A DNA stretch of 64,000 nt from Ga0077523 sp038324085. GTDB lineage: Bacteria > Pseudomonadota > Gammaproteobacteria > Burkholderiales > Ga0077523. The translations under genes and the position numbers were made by a program. The stretch spans positions 1-64,000 of the forward strand of contig JBBQHP010000022.1 of NCBI GenBank assembly GCA_038324085.1, written 5' to 3'. Positions 59,975 through 64,000 of the stretch are shown here, piece after piece. Position 1 is the first letter of the stretch. Every line of letters begins with the position of its first letter. Under the pieces are notes generated by a model. It saw only the letters and a list, made by a program, of their open reading frames with translations. It was not told where the DNA came from and ran no database searches.

Positions 59975-61297
59975 TCAGGCGCCCAGGCTCTCGGGTGCCG
60001 CACGCGCCGGATCGGCGGACCAGATCTCGACGCGATTGCGGCCTTTTGCCTTGGCGGAACACAGCGCGTCAGTGGCGCGCTCGAGCAGTGCGTCGAGATC
60101 GACGACGGATGCATCCATCGTTGCGATGCCGGCGCTCACCGTGTGGCGAATCGACGCTCCGTCCACCGCGACGTTGGCCGCGGCGACGCGCTCGCGCAGA
60201 CGTTGCGCGACGGCCGCCGCGCCCTCGAGCCCGGTCTCGGGCAGCAGCACGACGAACGCCTCGGTGCTGATCCGGGCGAGGACATCCACGGCGCGGAAGG
60301 TGGCGGCGAGGCTGGCGGCGAGATCGAGCAGTATCGCGTCGCCGCCAGCGTGGCCGAAAGTGTCGACGACGGCCTCGAAGTTGTCGACGTCGAACACCAC
60401 GATCGACAGCGGTCGCGGCGCCCGCAACCAGCGCCTGATCTCGGGTTCGGCAGCGTCGAAGAAGGCGCGACGGTTTGCGAGCCCGGTCAGGTGATCGCGC
60501 AGGACGGAGCGGCGCGACGCTTCGTCGACTTCGCGGCGATCGGAGATGTCCCGGATGATCAAGCTGTAGGAGCGCTCCTCGGCCGTGGCCTCTTACGCTT
60601 GTTGCAGTGGCGCGATCAGGCAGCTGCCCCAGAAACGGCTGCCATCGGCGCGCAGGTGCCAGCCTTCGTCCAGGCTCCAACCCGTGCGGTCGGCTTCATG
60701 CAGCCGGTCGAGCGCGCGTTGCTCCAGCATGCCGTCCGGCGGGTAGAACATGGCATAGGAGCGACCCAGCGTCGCCTCGGCTTCGAAGCCGGTGATGCGG
60801 CTGACGCTCGGATTCCAGCACTGGGCGCGGCCCAGGCTGTCGACCGACAGCAGCGCGTAGTCGGCGATGGCGGTGACGATCGTGTTCATCCAGGCGCGAC
60901 TTTGGCGCAGCTCCCGATCGCGCTTCACCGACCGCGTCACGTCGCTCAGGACGGCCATGAGGCGCTCGCTGTCGAGCTTGAGCAGGCTGACCGAGAGAAT
61001 CTGTGCATCCTTTCGCCCGGGGACGCCGGCGTCGATCTGCAGGTGCAGCGCGTTGCAGATCATGCCCCGCGGGGGTTCGAAGCTGCGCGCCCGGTGGCCC
61101 AGATCGGGTGCTGCGCTTTCCAGGGCAGCGAACAGGTTTGCCAGTTCGCCGTCGGGCGAAAGCGGCATCAGCAATTGTGCGCAAAGCGGATTGATCATCA
61201 CGATCTCGCCGTCCATGCGGGTCTGCATGAGCCCGATCGGGGCCATGTAGAGGAACTGGATCAGCGCCTCGTACTCGTCCTCCTCCGCGGACGACAT
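59975..61297 (-). pseudogene. PAS-PAS-GGDEF-like protein with in-frame TAA
   Basis: The frame of 440 codons starts at ATG 61297 (MSSAEEDEYEALIQFLYMAP). It has a PAS-like sensor (residues about 5-120) related to that of the next gene, a second PAS (about 130-230, TGFEAEATLGRSYAMFYPPD) and a GGDEF-like domain. That domain contains DHLTGLANRRAFFD and VVFDVDNFEAVVDTFGHAGGD. Codon 235 is TAA (60593-60595) in the linker, and the same frame continues with EATAEERSYSLIIRDI. The signature motif itself reads ISTEAF instead of GGDEF, so catalysis is unlikely even in the intact form. It might act as a GTP or protein-binding module. The start lies 14 nt after the PYP-like gene. Confidence 0.85.
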
Positions 61298-61310
61298 CGT
61301 TGCGGGGTGC

Positions 61311-61703
61311 TCAGTCGCGCCGGTGGACGACCACGTAGCGCGTCGTCGCACCGGGCGGTGCGAGCAGTCGCAGTTTCACCTTGACCGGGCGCATGCGCAG
61401 GGTGAGTACGTAGTCGATCGTGGCGTCGAGGCGTGAACCGTCGTCGGCGGCGTCTTCGAAACGCTGCGCGACCAGATAGTTGTTCATGCACGGAGCGACG
61501 ACCGTGAACAGGTCGTTGCCGACGACCCGCTGGATCGACAGGCCGGCGGCTTTCGATTCGAATGCGTTGTAGCGGCGCACGACGCCTTGGGAATCGAAGC
61601 CGATCACGCCGAACGGGAGCGCGTCGAGTTCGTCGTCGGTGGCTTCTTCGAGGTGCTCCAGCACGCGTTCGTCGTCGAAGGATACTGATTGAACTGTGGT
61701 CAT
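61311..61703 (-). CDS. Photoactive yellow protein-like PAS protein
   Basis: This 130-residue soluble protein begins MTTVQSVSFDDERVLEHLEE. It aligns without gaps to photoactive yellow protein (PYP, 125 residues) over the first 72 residues: DALPFGVIGFDSQGVVRRYN, then FESKAAG and VVGNDLFTVVAPC. Tyr45, Glu49 and Cys72 correspond to PYP Tyr42, Glu46 and the chromophore-anchoring Cys69. Met104 in RMRPVKVK corresponds to Met100. Thr50 and Arg52 of PYP are Ala53 and Leu55 here. PYP uses p-coumarate to sense blue light. The genes for chromophore synthesis are not in the window, so a photoreceptor role is inferred, and a non-chromophoric PAS sensor is possible. No strong ribosome site is seen. It leads an operon of c-di-GMP genes. 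Confidence 0.78.
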   Translation of the reverse strand: MTTVQSVSFDDERVLEHLEEATDDELDALPFGVIGFDSQGVVRRYNAFESKAAGLSIQRVVGNDLFTVVAPCMNNYLVAQRFEDAADDGSRLDATIDYVLTLRMRPVKVKLRLLAPPGATTRYVVVHRRD

Positions 61704-62094
61704 GATGATGGCGTACCAGTGGCGATCCGGCCCATGGGGGGACGATTGCAGGAATCCAGGGCCCTTGACGTCCGGAACGTTCGTGCCCGCACAGATGCTT
61801 TTCGACGTGATCGGCGCGGACTTTAGGGCGGTATGCGTTCGGTCCCGCGTAACCACACCCGTCGGCGAGTGGCGCAGCGCGGGCGCTGCCGCAGGCGGTG
61901 CAACCTGGGTCATCATCTCCGCGACTCTGCGCACAGTCCCGCTGTGCTCGGCGCAGCGGGCGCCTGGGCCAGGCCATCGACCGTTCGTCCCCTGGTCCCG
62001 GGGCGCTGACGGGTCGACGATCGCTTTGCCCTACCTGCGCGAACCGAAGGGCGACTCCCGGCCAAGGGGGGCGCCCCGATTCGGGGGAGGCATC
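61704..62094. other. Upstream region of the PYP-like operon
   Basis: About 390 bp without a recognisable gene lie between the PYP-like start and the terminator of the gluconolactonase-like gene. It must contain the promoter of the putative light-signalling operon, but I could not pick a convincing -35/-10 pair. Confidence 0.4.
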
Positions 62095-62133
62095 AAAAAA
62101 AGACCCGTTCGGCTCGCGCCGTACGGGTCTTTC
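62095..62133 (-). terminator. Rho-independent terminator of the gluconolactonase-like gene
   Basis: On the minus strand AGACCCGT and ACGGGTCT pair around a 14-nt GC-rich loop and a run of seven T residues follows. A second GC hairpin (CCGGCCC/GGGCCGG, about 62138-62158) lies just before it, directly after the stop codon. Confidence 0.88.
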
Positions 62134-62166
62134 GACCCCGGCCCGCAAGGGCCGGGAAGGCTACGC

Positions 62167-63300
62167 TCAGCTCAGGGCGTGACCGACTGCGTTGACGTAG
62201 AGCGCATAGATCGACGTGCTGCCGCACATGAACAGCCGATTGCGCTTGGTGCCGCCGAAGCACAGGTTGGCGACGACTTCAGGGGTGTGCAGGAAAGCGA
62301 GCAAGGTGCCGTCGGGATGATGCACACGCACGCCGTTGGTATCCATGCCGCCCCAGCCCCAGCCGCACCAGACGTTGCCGTCGGTGTCGCAACGGATGCC
62401 GTCCGTGAATCCCGGCGCGAAATCGGCGAACACCTTCGGGTTCGACAGCGTGGTGCCCTTCACGTCGAAAACGATGATGTTCGCGGGATTGCCGGGACCA
62501 TCGGTGGCGCCCGTGTCGACCACGTAGAGGCGCTTGAAGTCCGGTGAGAAGCACAGCCCGTTCGGACGGCGCATCGGTCCCTCGGCCGCGATCGTGACCT
62601 TGCCCGACGGGTCGATGCGGTAGACGCGGGTGGGCAGTTCGAACTCGGCCTTGTGGCCTTCGTACGGGCCCATGATCCCGTAGCCCGGATCGGTGAAGAA
62701 GATCGAGCCGTCATGGTGCACGGCAGCGTCGTTCGGGGCATTCAGTTTCTTGCCGTCGAAGCCGTCGCAGAGGATGGTCCATGTGCCGTCGTATTCGCGG
62801 CGACGAACGCGGCGCGTGTCGTGCTCCATCGCGATCAGGCGACCCTGGTTGTCGCGGGAGTGGCCGTTGGAGTAGCCCGATTCCGTCTGGTAGACACTGA
62901 CGTGACCGTCATCCTCGGTCCAGCGCAGCGTGCGATGGTTCGGGATGTCGCTCCAGATCAGGCAGCCCCAGTCGCCCATCCACACCGGGCCTTCGCACCA
63001 CAACGCCGCATCATTGCCTTGCCCGTGCCAGATGCGCTGCAGGGTCGAATTGCCTTGACGTCCGCTGAAGCGCTTGTCCATAACTTCGAACGCGGGCTCG
63101 GGATAGGTGATCGTCCCGTCGCCGGTCCAGTCGCGATCGCGTGCGAATTTGTCCGTGCCGGCGAAAGCTGCCGGGGCGGTGGCAGCGACGGCGGCACCAG
63201 CGGCCGCGGTCGTCAGAAAATTGCGTCTGCTCATTGCCGCCGGTTTCTTTTCTTCGGGGGTTTGCATTTCGGCAGCTTCGGGATTCGTAGAGCGTTCCAT
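62167..63300 (-). CDS. Tat-exported SMP-30/gluconolactonase-family protein
   Basis: This protein of 377 residues has a twin-arginine signal (SRRNFLTTAAAGAAVAATAP, residues 24-43) preceded by a 23-residue polar extension. Start ATG 63300 is supported by GGAGGA about 8 nt upstream. The six-bladed propeller has the family motifs CEGPVWMGDWGCLIWSDIPN (with the metal-ligand Glu), KLNAPNDAAVHHDGSIFFTD (Asn-Asp) and VVDTGATDGPGN. It probably hydrolyses a sugar lactone or related ester in the periplasm. Tat export suggests that it folds before export. Confidence 0.9.
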   Translation of the reverse strand: MERSTNPEAAEMQTPEEKKPAAMSRRNFLTTAAAGAAVAATAPAAFAGTDKFARDRDWTGDGTITYPEPAFEVMDKRFSGRQGNSTLQRIWHGQGNDAALWCEGPVWMGDWGCLIWSDIPNHRTLRWTEDDGHVSVYQTESGYSNGHSRDNQGRLIAMEHDTRRVRRREYDGTWTILCDGFDGKKLNAPNDAAVHHDGSIFFTDPGYGIMGPYEGHKAEFELPTRVYRIDPSGKVTIAAEGPMRRPNGLCFSPDFKRLYVVDTGATDGPGNPANIIVFDVKGTTLSNPKVFADFAPGFTDGIRCDTDGNVWCGWGWGGMDTNGVRVHHPDGTLLAFLHTPEVVANLCFGGTKRNRLFMCGSTSIYALYVNAVGHALS

Positions 63301-63554
63301 GTGTTTTCGTCCTCCAGTTTGTTTGATTTATTTGTCTCGTCGCGACCATTGGTTTCACTTCCGCAGGTATCGCGTCGGCAGACATGTCGATTCGATATTC
63401 TGGTTCTTGGCGGGTGCAACGAGTTGGATCCCGTTCCCCAGTGTCAAGACTCGACTCCGAAACCATAGTCTCACCGGATGCGCTTGGCAATCCGGGTCGA
63501 AGGGAGCGCGCGTGCCAGGCGGCGCGCAGCGGGGACAACGACCCCGCGAACGGC

Positions 63555-64000
63555 TCAACCGCTCAACGTGAATCCCTCGTACCCCCTTGCGACGATGTCA
63601 GAACATATGCGCCTGTAGCGCGCCATTCCACCGGCGTAGGGCATGAAGACACGCGGTTTGCCCGGCACGTTTGCGCCGAGATACCACGAATGCCGCGCCT
63701 GAGGCAGCAACGTCGCATCGGCTGCCGCGTTGACCTGTGCGACCCAATTGTCCATCGCGTCGTCCCGCGCCTCGACGCGATCGAGGCCGCGCGCGCGCAG
63801 ATGGGCGATGCAGTCGGTGATCCATTCCACGTGCTGCTCGATCGCGACCGGCATGTTGCACAGCACCGAAGGGCTGCCCGGACCGGTGATCGTGAACAGG
63901 TTGGGGAAGCCCGCCACCTGCAGGCCCAGATAGTTGCGCGGTCCGGCGCGCCAGGTTTCGGCCAGCGAGCGTTCGTCGCGGCCGCGGATGTCGATCCGCA
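63555..64000 (-). CDS. Baeyer-Villiger-type flavin monooxygenase, C-terminal part
   Basis: The frame is open from the window edge to a stop at 63555, giving the last 148 residues. It shows the C-terminal signature of FAD/NADPH-dependent cyclohexanone-monooxygenase-like enzymes: ETWRAGPRNYLGLQVAGFPN, ITGPGSPSVLCNMPVAIEQH, WYLGANVPGKPRVFMPYAGG and YRRICSDI. Such enzymes insert oxygen next to ketones to form esters or lactones. A lactonase-like gene lies just downstream, a sensible pairing. The 254 bp between the two genes hold no other gene. The N-terminal FAD domain lies outside the window. Confidence 0.9.
   Translation of the reverse strand, partial: RIDIRGRDERSLAETWRAGPRNYLGLQVAGFPNLFTITGPGSPSVLCNMPVAIEQHVEWITDCIAHLRARGLDRVEARDDAMDNWVAQVNAAADATLLPQARHSWYLGANVPGKPRVFMPYAGGMARYRRICSDIVARGYEGFTLSG

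Overview
The window is GC-rich, densely coded chromosomal DNA from a Gram-negative proteobacterium. A beta- or gammaproteobacterium fits best. The evidence is the block murJ-ribF-ileS-lspA-ispH next to a type IV minor-pilin operon, an EF-P carrying Arg32 together with its rhamnosyltransferase EarP, lipoproteins with classical lipoboxes, and a TRAP transporter with a TatT lipoprotein. The species cannot be named from the sequence.

Layout. 0.1-9.3 kb: a decarboxylase cut short at its 3' end by a hairpin repeat, rpsT, and the core block murJ, ribF, ileS, lspA, ispH. 9.4-16.8 kb: a minus-strand operon pilE-fimT-pilV-pilW-pilX-pilY1 that makes minor pilins and the pilus tip protein. 17.3-19.4 kb: a Fur-family regulator and two crotonase-fold enzymes. 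19.4-22.9 kb: tRNA-Thr(CGT) followed by an accessory patch holding relics of IS91-like and IS630-like transposases, a 42-residue lipoprotein gene, an attC-like inverted repeat and a frameshifted GGDEF gene. 22.9-34.2 kb: catabolic and transport genes, including an enolase-superfamily enzyme, a cytochrome c, a D-aminoacylase-like amidohydrolase, a class III CoA-transferase and a TatT-DctP-DctQM TRAP system whose binding-protein gene has an in-frame amber codon. 34.3-49.2 kb: housekeeping and envelope genes (apt, efp, earP, a DsbD/ScsB-like protein, an OmpA-like lipoprotein) and a two-subunit CoA-transferase. 49.3-52.1 kb: a hydrolase and an ECF42-type sigma factor with its DGPF partner. 52.2-61.7 kb: a minus-strand cyclic-di-GMP cluster. 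62.2-64 kb: a Tat-exported SMP-30/gluconolactonase-like protein and the C-terminal part of a Baeyer-Villiger-type flavin monooxygenase.

The most interesting part is 52-62 kb. A 130-residue PAS protein aligns with photoactive yellow protein and keeps the equivalents of Tyr42, Glu46, the chromophore-binding Cys69 and Met100. It is followed at 14-nt spacings by a PAS-PAS-GGDEF gene and a PAS-GGDEF-EAL gene that share the same N-terminal sensor. Further down lie a LysM-FecR-repeat gene and a CHASE2-PAS-GGDEF-EAL gene that overlap by 4 nt. This looks like a blue-light (or small-ligand) input to c-di-GMP signalling. Three of the four downstream genes are disrupted: a TAA codon, a one-base frameshift in a G4 run, and a 61-bp insertion flanked by 28-bp direct repeats. 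The module is either decaying in this strain or the sequence contains errors. Raw reads or relatives would decide between these.
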